Assembly: GCA_959602045.1 (NCBI GenBank)
Contig: CAUGRT010000034.1
Location: 1-27,779 of the forward strand
Reading direction: 5' to 3'
DNA: 27,779 bases
Source of the DNA: an uncultured Clostridia bacterium
GTDB lineage: Bacteria; Bacillota; Clostridia; UBA1381
Shown here: positions 10,101-15,885 of the stretch, piece by piece
How the letters are laid out: each line of letters begins with the position of its first letter
Position numbering within the stretch: the stretch's first letter is position 1
The notes under the pieces: generated by a model
What the model saw: the letters and a program-made list of their open reading frames with translations, nothing else
Told to the model about the DNA's origin: nothing
Databases searched by the model: none
Made by a program: the position numbers and the translations under genes

Positions 10101-11712
10101 GCCCGAATATGAGCTTGAAATCGTGTTGGGCGGCAATGTCACGGACGTAGCGGAAATGACAGCGCTTGCTGAATTTGCGAGCGAGGGCGCAGAAAAAACA
10201 GCGAATGTCGGAACATATGATATTACCGTAACTCTTGCATCAAACGGCGATGAAAACAGAAACTTTATCGTAAGTGATGAAAAAGGCACAATCACGGTAA
10301 CAAAAGCACCTTTGACGGTTACAGTGAAAGATGTAACCCGTGAATACGGTGCGGAAAACCCGGCACTTGAAGCTGAATATGAGGGCTTTAAGAATGAGGA
10401 AACGGCAGATGTACTGACAGGCGAATTAGTGCTTATCTATGATGAAAGCATTAACGCTGAAACGGCAGTCGGCTCATACATCGGCAAAACAACAGCAAGC
10501 GGACTGTCCTCCGACAATTACGACATTACATTTGTTCCGGGCAATGTGACGGTAACCAAAATCGGCGTAAAGGCAAGTGCGGGAACATCAAGAAGCAGTT
10601 ATCTTACCGTTAAGCTGGATAAGGCTGTTCCGGGACTTACGGCAAATAACTTTGTTGTAAGAAGCGGCGATGAGAATATCGCTCTTACAGAGGTGACAGC
10701 GTCAAGCGACAACAAAACCTATACATTAAAGGGTTCGTTCTCAACCTCTGTTACCTACACGGTTGGGATCAGCCTTGAAGGCACAGAAAGCGACGCCACA
10801 CATGAAATCATAAGCGAAGCACTTTCAATCAAGCCGTCCTCGGGCAGCACCGGAGGTGGCGGAGGTGGCGGCGGAGGTTCTGTCGCAACAACATACACCG
10901 TAACCTTTGAAACAAACGGCGGAAACAAAATTGACAGTGTTAAGGTAAGCAAAAACGGTATACTTTCAAAACCGACCGAGCCGACAAAAGAAGGTTTTGA
11001 CTTTGACGGCTGGTACACCGATAAAGCACTTAAAACGGTTTATGACTTCGATACAAAGGTAGCAAAGAGCTTTACTCTTTATGCAAAGTGGACGGAAAAA
11101 GTGGCAGAGCCCGATAAACCGACTGAGCCGACAGAGCCTACTGCTCCGGAATGGAAAAATCCGTTTACAGATGTTTCCGAGAATGACTGGTTCTTTGAAA
11201 GCGTAAAATACGCAAACGAAAACGGTTTAATGGGCGGTACAACAAATACCTCATTTGCACCGAATGAACCTCTCACCCGCGGTATGCTTGTTACAATACT
11301 TTATCGTGCGGATGGCGAGCCTGCCGTAAACAAGAGCATTCCGTTTAGTGATGTTGCCGCAGACGCATATTATGCAAATGCGACTATTTGGGCACAGCAG
11401 AACGGTATTGTAAACGGCGTTACGGAAAATGCATTTGCCCCTGACGATAACATCACCCGTGAGCAGATTGCGGCAATTATGTTCAGATATGCAAAATATA
11501 AGGGATATGACGTAAGTGTAGGTGAAAGCACAAACATTCTTTCCTACACCGACGCAGAAAGCATTTCCGAGTATGCAATTACCGCTATGCAGTATGCAGT
11601 CGGAAGCGGTTTGATGAAAGGTAAAACAGAAAGCACAATCAATCCCAAAGACGTTGCTACAAGAGCCGAAATTGCGGCAATACTTCAAAGATTTCTTGAG
11701 GCAAACAAATAA
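1177..11712 (+). CDS. Giant SLH-anchored surface protein with Ig-like, MBG/YDG, Big_2 and InlB-type repeats
   Basis: This is a 3,511-residue exported protein, probably a cell-wall-attached adhesin or fibre. A signal peptide occupies residues 1-28 (KK start, hydrophobic core, cut after VSA). Residues 30 to about 330 are beta-helix/GLUG-like ('GSGTATDPYIITTAAELSTI'). Ig-like modules follow (about 640-850), then a long mixed array of MBG/YDG-type units, recognised by 'KxYDG' (about 1537, 1789, 1877), 'YxYDG' or 'IYDG' (about 1628, 1966, 2134, 2718) and 'xxYG-x-x-x-P/D' (about 1455, 2291, 2545, 2966, 3051). Big_2-type modules ('S-x-N/D-x-x-V/I-A-x-V-[DN]-x-x-[ST]-G-x-V-x-I') are interspersed near 1400, 2075, 2400, 2490 and 2825. 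A nine-Gly run lies near 3230, an InlB/Flg_new repeat near 3240-3308 ('GFDFDGWYTD', 'FTLYAKWTE'), and a Pro/Thr linker comes next. Three SLH domains fill about 3328-3510, each with a TR motif (LTRG, ITRE, ATRA). SLH domains bind secondary wall polysaccharide. No enzymatic domain was seen, and the ligand is unknown. Confidence 0.93.
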   Translation: MQKKFLSMITAIVMLISLLPQGIITVSAMSGSGTATDPYIITTAAELSTIGGSENKNKYFRLGNDITVDSSFSTIGTFYGILDGDGKTITGVNITEKINSNSSVTSTGRLFNTIEANAIVYNLTLSAPKLKVDYTNVASKSGSYPLNRGLFVNFNYGTLNNISLENVNLDADVEGYIEVTQDLVLTVRELGVMVYRNYGEILNSNMSGTVTAQSIALFGSVTCENLPTGTVANVVSDVELKIVPINDNDMGYFHANSLGIAKNQGYVYNLWVLGTISGGNNKSYVTKSPRYLCAYNSGTIEHGYYKTSTGKFELSGAVNDSPPDSSTGTSSGLVEKTALDNSLYSSNQSAKAGEIQGTGSGALYTVEWKRENGTIANIELYNAGSITIPYTVDKDYYCETWKDLINTVCPSGSSYTLSGNAVFTAQNVQGKYYPDFNGEQYILPSVSALPTDYPHVWKKIGAGLVPDIPSDVVLTTEIAKVGSDGKATDFSSSYTGTISPGDKFCYRYIVASTNERVKTGTYNMYTADSSGYVTVPSYTVEKITLTAANYSDFISLTVPTGEVYLAEGGYNYPTAQAKTGISVAPTGAITLSYRDSEGNTLTDAPTAVGTYSVFLSVASDESFNEASGIDTGLIYKIDKAIPSMGIYYDKAKYGSDTVITVNLRAKLKGDGTDGIISGGTVTLTFEENGVIDNSKTQTKDVNGASLKFTVTNLPNAGTPCDCTLTYSGNDNYQAKVAKGSFVVGQAPSTTAVTLDKTSYTYGEDMVITVDAPKAADETEISVIDIYDTSADISFVEKNSDGKYVYKYTMPKGGDRTVKAEYIGSTNYASSSDTKSATVEKLQLTVTATPAESGYEYQDEVKIKLSVTGVPTGGSTSIYDLSMAVKKGENILSSMTVSNVVPFTDKEISLGTALEAGTYDIYVASDDENYIVPMGVIVGSVTVARRAPALSDFSWRWNSSDLTYDKTEKTVNVTSKTAVASDMGAITVEYRRGGEIVTAPVDAGFYYAYACVDDSGPNIKAGTVEIVGYGIIEKTPDASDMTVKINGEAPLSEYPYTGKTVTATVTSADEGAFNVTAVSYYKKDSEGNYVLINEEPANAGSYKVKVNTAEGTNYFAATDVEVATFEIKKANPEITLTNSGAVYYYDSAITVAGGVYPNISIYDNAKKPTGTLTAELIDTSDNSSKVLPAEKVHFLEAYGTYDVTFEPKTDFSAGKTYRLKLTYSGDENYNTAALLSGNYEIAKGWVLFEVSDKEHQYSPGVERGIKVQPKVGGMSEVTDVQNMPEGGIVVKYYAVDENEGILASTTPVQKAIAPGRYLYVISLSAEASESYKCYDPEYTVADTSIPDFSAYGNVGFMDIKSGNEAAQKPIYFDNAVVNAHMTETVTNPLNNPNASTVTYESKNTSVAEVNASTGAVTIRGAGSAVIVATSTKENTADVYASYTLNVTKEVVTVTANSQTVEYGTEKDDVAFGYSVSKTGVTFDGTAVYTTAYTNGSGCGQYSVEISGLTSDVYDITFVPGTLTVIPKTLTLADLDITAKDKVYDGSDKAEITATVKNTSLVSGDIVSVLAQGTFDNANAADADKTVSYTVTGLSGTHSGNYALTGTLTGTAAAKITKAPVTVSVPATTTYVYDGEDKSVNAVAYANGIYFDKFNVTYNGSTDKPKNVGTYTVGVEITDSNYVLSGDISAQFIIREAQQDFFSIEGVADTVTYGDAPFNLQADGVDAGSTVKYSLISGDAVTVTEDGLVTITGVGSVKIQAKSTLANHTEKTAARTFTVKPKTLNVTASPKVADKVYDGTKIVDITLNLDGVVPGDDVTASFASAVMASADVENNKTVFVNGITLSGADTGKYQLASQSVQTSVNVTKRQISAIAFTAKDKVYDGNAKADYTIANLDGVLNDDKAFVTVIGSAEFSNANAGENKTVTLSGLTLSGTKSGNYELNVTGDVTAQASISKAKVEFTLGTLEYTYDGTEKTVPVTAAVDGEAYTNYTVAYQKDGSAAETVNAGEYDVVITLGDTTNYETDYTPKTLKIVKASQSAITITGLIGTIDYGAVFALSAAGGNGDGAVTWASSNPGIAEIDVSTGVVTIKGTGSPVTITATKAGDENFGGEQTAAVTFTPIKKSVGFKVTNLNQIYDGVAKSVTVAPSVGSENFSITYTDENGNTVAAPTNAGIYYADVHATGHYDGYTTAVLTIKNAAVNTSGYTFEVADAVYGSAPVITQPESTVYPSGAEAKVTYTGSGIYSETAEQPKNAGSYTAILTISGDNYETVRLTDSFVITKAVLTAKPDDASRSYGEQNPVFTVSYSGFVNGDDESAVMIAPSMTTNATVSSGTGTYAIRASGGYAENYTFSYEDGTLTVGTASGGNFYIHGGQSNPYVGNKFTLTAYYNNEKPTVEWSSGNTAVATVNSATGEVEIVGSGTATITAKMNDSRFDNTLTAEFTLTAVYLPETQSPIYFDSLLVEKYVTDGAFTNPAKGMSDGAAVKYTSSNPEVAAVDETSGEVTILKAGTTVIKATSTKFNCADVYASYTLTVKKAPITVSADDIALTYGDSFTATDITISGGVTAEELSGTLAFTTKYAAGKGVGEYEVTPNGLTSDTYDITFESGTITVTEKVLNKNDFTIIAENKTYDQTNSANISAAVKADALVGADNLRAEISGHFADENAGEDKAISYEITSLSGKGFENYVLGNDVNTAIVTADITPAKVTFFVSEETTRIYDGTAQKVDISAMALGNVFGESNYTVYYQAAGEEKTTEPKNAGEYTVTVELTDGSRNYEAIQPTAKLVIEVDAAANLYISGSNKNVTVDDVFKLYAYYGNQTPEVAWTSSDEDVAEVNSTTGEVTILKAGTATITATVIDTNYNGESAEFELEAAKKRINIKTPAGELVKTYNGERQDINFTSSDIDLEEKNVTVNAIYVLLTDSSVTEPKRVGTYTVSYELNDDRYTADGNVTLTINKANVIVKAKNISKEYGDEPEYELEIVLGGNVTDVAEMTALAEFASEGAEKTANVGTYDITVTLASNGDENRNFIVSDEKGTITVTKAPLTVTVKDVTREYGAENPALEAEYEGFKNEETADVLTGELVLIYDESINAETAVGSYIGKTTASGLSSDNYDITFVPGNVTVTKIGVKASAGTSRSSYLTVKLDKAVPGLTANNFVVRSGDENIALTEVTASSDNKTYTLKGSFSTSVTYTVGISLEGTESDATHEIISEALSIKPSSGSTGGGGGGGGGSVATTYTVTFETNGGNKIDSVKVSKNGILSKPTEPTKEGFDFDGWYTDKALKTVYDFDTKVAKSFTLYAKWTEKVAEPDKPTEPTEPTAPEWKNPFTDVSENDWFFESVKYANENGLMGGTTNTSFAPNEPLTRGMLVTILYRADGEPAVNKSIPFSDVAADAYYANATIWAQQNGIVNGVTENAFAPDDNITREQIAAIMFRYAKYKGYDVSVGESTNILSYTDAESISEYAITAMQYAVGSGLMKGKTESTINPKDVATRAEIAAILQRFLEANK
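11140..11709 (+). repeat. Three tandem SLH domains (coding)
   Basis: The segment codes for 'FTDVSENDWFFESVKYANENG', 'FSDVAADAYYANATIWAQQNG' and 'YTDAESISEYAITAMQYAVGSG'-type units, each followed by a [LIA]-T-R motif. Three C-terminal SLH units are the standard non-covalent cell-wall anchor of Firmicutes S-layer and outer proteins. The protein ends four residues after the last unit, so the anchor is complete. Confidence 0.93.
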
Positions 11713-11742
11713 ATATTTAGCCAAGCAGGAACGCTTGACAAT

Positions 11743-11790
11743 AAAGCCTCGTTTGAGAGAAATTTCAAACGGGGCTTTTATGTTTTAGTA
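11743..11790. terminator. Bidirectional hairpin terminator between convergent genes
   Basis: A 14-bp stem with one G-T pair (11743-11756 with 11766-11779) closes a short loop. On the + strand it is followed by TTTTATGTTTT, ending the giant-protein transcript. On the - strand the same hairpin is followed by a T-rich stretch, so it can also stop the recombinase operon, whose last stop codon is at 11824. Confidence 0.8.
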
Positions 11791-11823
11791 TTTTTAAGTA
11801 TTGTATATGTACTTTACGGACTG

Positions 11824-13407
11824 TTATATATCCACCTTAACGCTTATACCGTTTTTAAAGAAAACCGTACACATTTTATCATGCGACACTTCTATTTTTT
11901 CAACCAGTGTTATCCACAAGTTTTCGTCCCAGGTATCAATTAACTGCGGTTTATTTTTCAAGGTTTCAAAGAACAGTCTGAGTTCATGTTCTTTATTTAC
12001 CTTATCTTCTCTTTCGGCAGTTGCTTTGTTTAAGTGTTTTTCCGCCCGTTCGTATCGGCGGACAAGGCTGTTGTATTTTTTAGTATAAGCGTCTTGCGAC
12101 TGCTTTTTTCGCGCATTCTCATTTACGCATTCGCTGACAAGTTCCGATACCACTTTAAGTTCAGCGGTTAAGGCATCAATTTCTTCATTTAATTTTGTGC
12201 AGTTGCAGACTGTATCTATCATTATTTTACAGTCTTCAAGCACGGTTGTTCTGTCAGCCATAACTATGTTATAAGCCTTTATAAAAGCGGTTCGAATATC
12301 ATCGGCGGTTAAATTCGGAGTTTTACATTTCTCTGCATTCTTGAACTTATTATTGCATTGATAAATTGTACACTTATATTTATCTTTGGAATGCCACAAT
12401 TTCGAACCATAGAACCCACCGCAGTCTGCACATAGGATTTTGGAAGAAAATATGTCGTTTCCGCTGTATGAACTGCCGAGTTTCTTTCGCCTTGCTATTT
12501 CGGCTTGTACAATATCAAATTCTCTTTTTGTAATGATTGCCGGATGACTGTCTTCCACATAATACTGCGGAACTTCGCCTTCGTTGACTTTCATTTTCTT
12601 TGTCAGGAAATCCACAGTAAATTTCTTTTGCAGAAGTGCGTCTCCTTTGTACCGTTCATTCGTAAGGATACTTCGAACTGTGGATGCACTCCATTTCTGT
12701 TTTCCCGAAACTGTTAATATACCAAGTTTCTCAAGTTCTCTGCAAATTCCGCACGGGGTTTTCCCTTCCATAAACAGCCTGTAAATCAGCCTTACGGTCT
12801 GAGCCTCTTTTTCGTTGATTACGGGTCTTCCGTCTGCACCCTTTTCATAACCGAGAAAGCGTGTATAGTTCATTTGTACCTTGCCGTCCGAAAACCTTTT
12901 TCGCTGTCCCCATGTGACATTTTCCGAAAGGCTTCTGCTTTCTTCCTGTGCAAGGCTTGACATAATGGTTATCAGAAGTTCGCCTTTTGAATCGAAGGTA
13001 TAAATGTTTTCCTTTTCAAAAAACACTTCCGTGCCGCTTTCTTTCAGCTTACGAACCGTCACAAGGCTGTCTACGGTGTTTCGTGCAAAACGACTTACAG
13101 ATTTTGTAACAATAAGGTCTATCTTGCCGTCTAATGCGTCTTGTATCATTTCGTTAAAACCGTTTCTGTTTTTTGTATTTGTGCCCGAAATTCCCTCATC
13201 CGTATAAACCTTTACAAACTGCCAATCTTCTCGACGATTTATAAATTTTGTATAATAATCGATTTGCGCTTCATAGCTTGTGAACTGTTCATCACTGTCG
13301 GTGGAAACTCGAGCGTATGCCGCAACCTTTCTTTTGGTAACCGATGTTGTCGGAACAGATGTAAATTTATTCTTTGTTGCGGGAATTACGATTATTGATT
13401 TCTTCAT
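11824..13407 (-). CDS. Large serine recombinase (second of a tandem pair)
   Basis: This 527-residue site-specific recombinase cuts and rejoins DNA through a phosphoserine link. The N-terminal resolvase domain (about 28-180) carries 'AAYARVSTDSDEQ' with the nucleophilic Ser and the Arg-bearing 'SRFARNT' motif. The Recombinase domain follows (about 190-300, 'GYEKGADGRPVINEKEAQTV'). Next is a zinc ribbon ('CADCG', later CTIYQC and EKC), and then a charged coiled coil (about 390-480) typical of large serine integrases. The ATG overlaps the TGA of the preceding recombinase gene (ATGA) and has GGAG upstream, implying translational coupling. It is the last gene of the operon and ends at a shared terminator. 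Length and domain order fit an intact integrase; the target site is unknown. Confidence 0.93.
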   Translation of the reverse strand: MKKSIIVIPATKNKFTSVPTTSVTKRKVAAYARVSTDSDEQFTSYEAQIDYYTKFINRREDWQFVKVYTDEGISGTNTKNRNGFNEMIQDALDGKIDLIVTKSVSRFARNTVDSLVTVRKLKESGTEVFFEKENIYTFDSKGELLITIMSSLAQEESRSLSENVTWGQRKRFSDGKVQMNYTRFLGYEKGADGRPVINEKEAQTVRLIYRLFMEGKTPCGICRELEKLGILTVSGKQKWSASTVRSILTNERYKGDALLQKKFTVDFLTKKMKVNEGEVPQYYVEDSHPAIITKREFDIVQAEIARRKKLGSSYSGNDIFSSKILCADCGGFYGSKLWHSKDKYKCTIYQCNNKFKNAEKCKTPNLTADDIRTAFIKAYNIVMADRTTVLEDCKIMIDTVCNCTKLNEEIDALTAELKVVSELVSECVNENARKKQSQDAYTKKYNSLVRRYERAEKHLNKATAEREDKVNKEHELRLFFETLKNKPQLIDTWDENLWITLVEKIEVSHDKMCTVFFKNGISVKVDI

Positions 13408-14702
13408 TCGGCATTTCTCCTTTCAAAGGCTTTAAGCCTTGCTTGCTCCTTCATCTCGGGTGTCCAGCTTTCTTTGCGTGAACGGTCTTTCCATGTTTGT
13501 TTGACGGTGTGTCCGTCCTTAAAAACAAACAGCAATCTGTTAGCTTTAGGCACAATTATATTTTCTATTTTGTCCTCGAAAATATCTGCGTCAAATTCAG
13601 TAATTCCAAGCACCTCGGCTGCTGCGGCACATAAGGTTTCATCGGGAATCTGCTTTGCGGCACATTCTTTTTTGCCGTGCTTGTCAAAAGTGGAGCATAT
13701 CCAAACAACCCGTGCGGCCGTAACTTTTCTTCTGAAATTTTTTCCGCAGTTTCCGCATACGATTTTTCCCGTGAATGCATATTTTGACGCTCCCACGGTT
13801 TTATAATGTTTTTCTCGGCGGTGTTCAAATTCAAGCTGTACCGCTTCATATACTTCTTTTGAAACAATCGGTTCGTGATTGTTCTCAACATAATATTGGG
13901 GTTTCTCTCCTCGATTTTTCTTGCGTTTCTTTGTTAAATGGTCTGTGCTGAACGATTTCTGCAAAAGCAAATCTCCGATATATTTCTCGTTTGAGAGAAT
14001 ATATCGCACCTTTTTTTCTGTCCAACTTTCGGATGAGTTGCTTTTAATGCCATGTTCGTTAAGTTCTCTTGCTATTTTGTGAATTCCCATACCGTCAAGA
14101 AACAGTCCGTAAATTTGTTTTACGACCTCAGCCTCAACGGGTATAATTTCAAGACCGCCGTCCGCAGTTCTTTTATAACCGTAAATGTTTTGAACAGACA
14201 TCGGAAGATTACCTTGTTTGAAATCGTTCTGTATTCGCCATTTAACATTTTCACTTACCGACAAGCTTTCTTCCTGTGCATACGATGCCAAAATAGTAAT
14301 CATTAGTTCGCCGTCCGCACTTAATGTGTCAATGTTCTGTTCCTCGAAATATATACCTATACCAAGTTTTTTAAGTTCTCGAACAGTTTCAAGTAAAGTG
14401 ACGGTATTTCTCGCAAACCTCGAAATAGACTTTGTTATCACCATATCTATTTTTCCGTTTCTGCAGTCCGCAAGCATTCTTTGAAACTCTTTGCGAGTAT
14501 CCTTTGTACCCGTGAGCGCCTCGTCCGCATAAACGCCGACATATTCCCAATCGCTATGCGATTGTATGTATTTACTGTAATAGCTGACCTGTGATGAGAG
14601 CGAATGCAGCATCGCATCTTTACCGCTTGAAACACGCGCATATGCCGCAACATTCTTTTTTCTTTCAAGGCTCGGAAAAGCTTTGATTTTTGTTACTTTC
14701 AT
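13404..14702 (-). CDS. Serine recombinase (first of a tandem pair)
   Basis: This 432-residue serine recombinase has 'AAYARVSSGKDAML' (catalytic Ser), 'DEALTGTKDTRKEF' and 'SRFARNT' in the resolvase domain. It then has a Recombinase domain (about 185-300) and a zinc ribbon ('CGNCGKNF', later 'WICSTFDKHGKKEC'). It lacks the long coiled coil of its partner and instead has a basic C-terminal tail ending 'ARLKAFERRNAE'. The start is ATG 14702, with AAGGAGGTG about 11 nt upstream lying inside the 3' end of the SHOCT-like gene. Its stop overlaps the next recombinase by 4 bp. The two recombinases are clearly paralogous but diverged, so they may act as a heteromeric pair; that is inference. Confidence 0.93.
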   Translation of the reverse strand: MKVTKIKAFPSLERKKNVAAYARVSSGKDAMLHSLSSQVSYYSKYIQSHSDWEYVGVYADEALTGTKDTRKEFQRMLADCRNGKIDMVITKSISRFARNTVTLLETVRELKKLGIGIYFEEQNIDTLSADGELMITILASYAQEESLSVSENVKWRIQNDFKQGNLPMSVQNIYGYKRTADGGLEIIPVEAEVVKQIYGLFLDGMGIHKIARELNEHGIKSNSSESWTEKKVRYILSNEKYIGDLLLQKSFSTDHLTKKRKKNRGEKPQYYVENNHEPIVSKEVYEAVQLEFEHRREKHYKTVGASKYAFTGKIVCGNCGKNFRRKVTAARVVWICSTFDKHGKKECAAKQIPDETLCAAAAEVLGITEFDADIFEDKIENIIVPKANRLLFVFKDGHTVKQTWKDRSRKESWTPEMKEQARLKAFERRNAE

Positions 14703-14928
14703 TGTCTGTAAGCACCTCCTTAGATGCTATATTACCGCCATGTTCGGTATTTATCAACTCATTTTCGGCAAATATACTACACGAACTTAAACCGTATTTA
14801 TCGGCTAATATTGTATTAATTTCAGAGTAGTCATCAGCGGATATAAACCCCTTTTTAAACATTGTTTTCGCCTGGTTCATCGATGTCTTGTACAGCATCA
14901 GCATCGTGTAAAAATCTTTATTATTCAT
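14665..14928 (-). CDS. SHOCT-like small protein of the recombinase operon
   Basis: This small protein has 87 residues. The N-terminal half contains 'QAKTMFKKGFISADDYSEIN', which has the short helix-turn-helix pattern of SHOCT-type domains (KG-x-I-[ST]-x-x-[DE]-[FY]). The C-terminal half is polar and low in recognisable features. ATG 14928 is preceded by AAAGGAG at a good distance. A longer frame running upstream to 15087 overlaps the preceding gene and has no ribosome site, so it is rejected. The gene overlaps the HTH/zinc-ribbon gene by 8 nt and the recombinase by about 38 nt, so all four are probably co-expressed. Small proteins of this kind commonly sit beside serine recombinases; a directionality or accessory role is a guess. 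Confidence 0.72.
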   Translation of the reverse strand: MNNKDFYTMLMLYKTSMNQAKTMFKKGFISADDYSEINTILADKYGLSSCSIFAENELINTEHGGNIASKEVLTDNESNKNQSFSEP

Positions 14929-15313
14929 GGCGGTTTCTCCTTTGGTAGCACCTCTCGGAGCAATATTTTCTTTCGGAACTCGGATAATCCGTAAAACTTG
15001 TGCCACAGGTTTGACAGACAAATTTCGTTTTACACGTCCTTTTATGCTCATTAACATGATTTTTCCACCAAGCAAGCTTACAGGCATCGGAGCAGAAAAT
15101 ACGCGGTTTTGTTTTGGCCATCTTTACAAAAGGCTTACCGCAGTTTTTACAAACTCCCGCATCTTTTAGCAATTCCTCAGTATTCAGATGATTTCTGTAA
15201 CAGTATGACTTTACAGTATTTGCTGAAGGGAAACCCAATATTTCGGCTATTTCGGCATAACTGCAGAGTTTGCGTCTCATATTTTGTATTATTGATTTTT
15301 GTTCTGGCGTCAT
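14921..15313 (-). CDS. HTH and double zinc-ribbon DNA-binding protein
   Basis: This protein has 130 residues. Residues 1-50 include 'YAEIAEILGFPSANTVKSYC', a clear helix-turn-helix of the sigma-70 region 4/resolvase HTH type. Two Cys4 zinc ribbons follow: CKNCG...CSDAC and CQTCG...CSERC. The start ATG 15313 has GGAGG about 7 nt upstream; an upstream extension to 15409 runs through the preceding terminator and is rejected. It overlaps the SHOCT-like gene by 8 nt and heads the recombinase operon. By position it could be the operon regulator or a recombination accessory factor. It is related to proteins often labelled sigma-70-like in mobile elements, but it is too short to be a sigma factor. 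Confidence 0.75.
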   Translation of the reverse strand: MTPEQKSIIQNMRRKLCSYAEIAEILGFPSANTVKSYCYRNHLNTEELLKDAGVCKNCGKPFVKMAKTKPRIFCSDACKLAWWKNHVNEHKRTCKTKFVCQTCGTSFTDYPSSERKYCSERCYQRRNRHE

Positions 15314-15372
15314 AGCAAAACCTCCTTCGATATACGGAGAAAGAAGGTGCGTTTCGGACCCCTTTATGCAAT

Positions 15373-15407
15373 AAAAAAAGACCTGCAGGGAAAGAACCCC
15401 ACAGACC
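15373..15407 (-). terminator. Intrinsic terminator after the 80-residue gene
   Basis: On the - strand an 11-bp stem (15397-15407 with 15380-15390, four G-U pairs, 6-nt loop) is followed directly by seven T. It lies 11 nt after the stop codon of the 80-residue gene and separates it from the recombinase operon. Confidence 0.8.
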
Positions 15408-15417
15408 ATAATAATCG

Positions 15418-15660
15418 TTATTCACCGTAAATTCCGGCACGGTCATTGATTACAAGAATACGGAGCATATTATCGTCAAGGTTAAGTTTTCCCTCGTCAT
15501 CGCCTTTCAGATAACCCTTCCGCATAAGCTTGGTTACGGTAGGCTTTGCCCAGTTGGGCATATTATCATCTACCCATGCATAAATCATCTTGTTTTTCAG
15601 CTTGTCTACATCGGTTCGGATACTGCCGATTTCCTTTTTCAGTTCATCATACTGAGCCAT
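15418..15660 (-). CDS. Small 80-residue protein, conserved-looking, possibly related to endolysin C-terminal segments
   Basis: The protein begins 'MAQYDELKKEIGSIRTDVDK' (predicted helical, coiled-coil-like) and continues with 'MPNWAKPTVTKLMRKGYLKG', acidic residues and 'LRILVINDRAGIYGE'. The second half resembles a segment I associate with C-termini of clostridial phage-type amidases and wall hydrolases, but no catalytic domain is present. ATG 15660 is chosen because the domain starts there. Frames from GTG 15744 or ATG 15699 add a segment that looks non-conserved. No start has a proper ribosome site, because a perfect 23-bp palindrome occupies the place just upstream. The gene has its own terminator. 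Function is unknown; it could be a lysis-module remnant. Confidence 0.6.
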   Translation of the reverse strand: MAQYDELKKEIGSIRTDVDKLKNKMIYAWVDDNMPNWAKPTVTKLMRKGYLKGDDEGKLNLDDNMLRILVINDRAGIYGE

Positions 15661-15663
15661 AGC

Positions 15664-15686
15664 AAAAAGTTTCACTGTGAAACTTT
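15664..15686. repeat. Perfect 11-bp-arm palindrome before the 80-residue gene
   Basis: AAAAGTTTCAC and GTGAAACTTTT flank a single central base. It ends 3 nt from the proposed start codon, where a ribosome site would be expected. It could be an operator, a recombinase-related site, or a terminator-like hairpin (on the - strand it is followed by further T). Confidence 0.8.
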
Positions 15687-15751
15687 TCTTCAAAGGCATA
15701 TGCACCGCATATTTTATTGTATTAAAATTAAGCGTCAGTGCCACCTTTTAG

Positions 15752-15782
15752 AACTTGCAGGATTTATTTCTGCAAGTTTTTT
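15752..15782 (+). terminator. Hairpin with T-run (+ strand intrinsic terminator form)
   Basis: A perfect 9-bp stem AACTTGCAG/CTGCAAGTT with a 9-nt loop is followed by six T on the + strand. No + strand gene is seen upstream, so it may end an unseen short transcript or be a structural part of the element end. Confidence 0.6.
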
Positions 15783-15797
15783 ACTTTGGCTGATAAA

Positions 15798-15862
15798 TCG
15801 ACTGACAAATCATACTTCGCCTGTCGGCTCGTATTCTTTGGAAGGGACTCTCGACTGCCAAA
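15798..15862. repeat. Short direct repeat TCGACTGMCAAA
   Basis: TCGACTGACAAA at 15798-15809 recurs as TCGACTGCCAAA at 15851-15862, 53 bp later. Each copy is followed by a related C-rich stretch (CTTCGCCT and CTACGCCT). It suggests two diverged repeat units in the palindrome-rich block. Confidence 0.45.
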
Positions 15863-15885
15863 ACAATTCACCGGATTGTTTTGGC
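15857..15885. repeat. Perfect 11-bp inverted repeat, 7-nt loop
   Basis: GCCAAAACAAT and ATTGTTTTGGC flank TCACCGG. It is not followed by a T-run on either strand, so terminator function is unlikely. The shape would suit a protein-recognised or oriT-like hairpin, but no nic site or relaxase gene is present to support that. Confidence 0.75.

Noticed and set aside
5540..10560. Many opposite-strand open frames inside the giant gene, and possible CRISPR-like repetition
   Set aside because: The frames are side effects of repetitive, stop-poor coding sequence. Repeats are protein-level and diverged in DNA, with no constant repeat or spacer pattern.
14929..15087. Longer N-terminus of the SHOCT-like protein
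   Set aside because: It overlaps the HTH/zinc-ribbon gene in another frame and lacks a ribosome site.
15314..15409. Longer N-terminus of the HTH/zinc-ribbon protein
   Set aside because: It would run through the terminator of the preceding gene.
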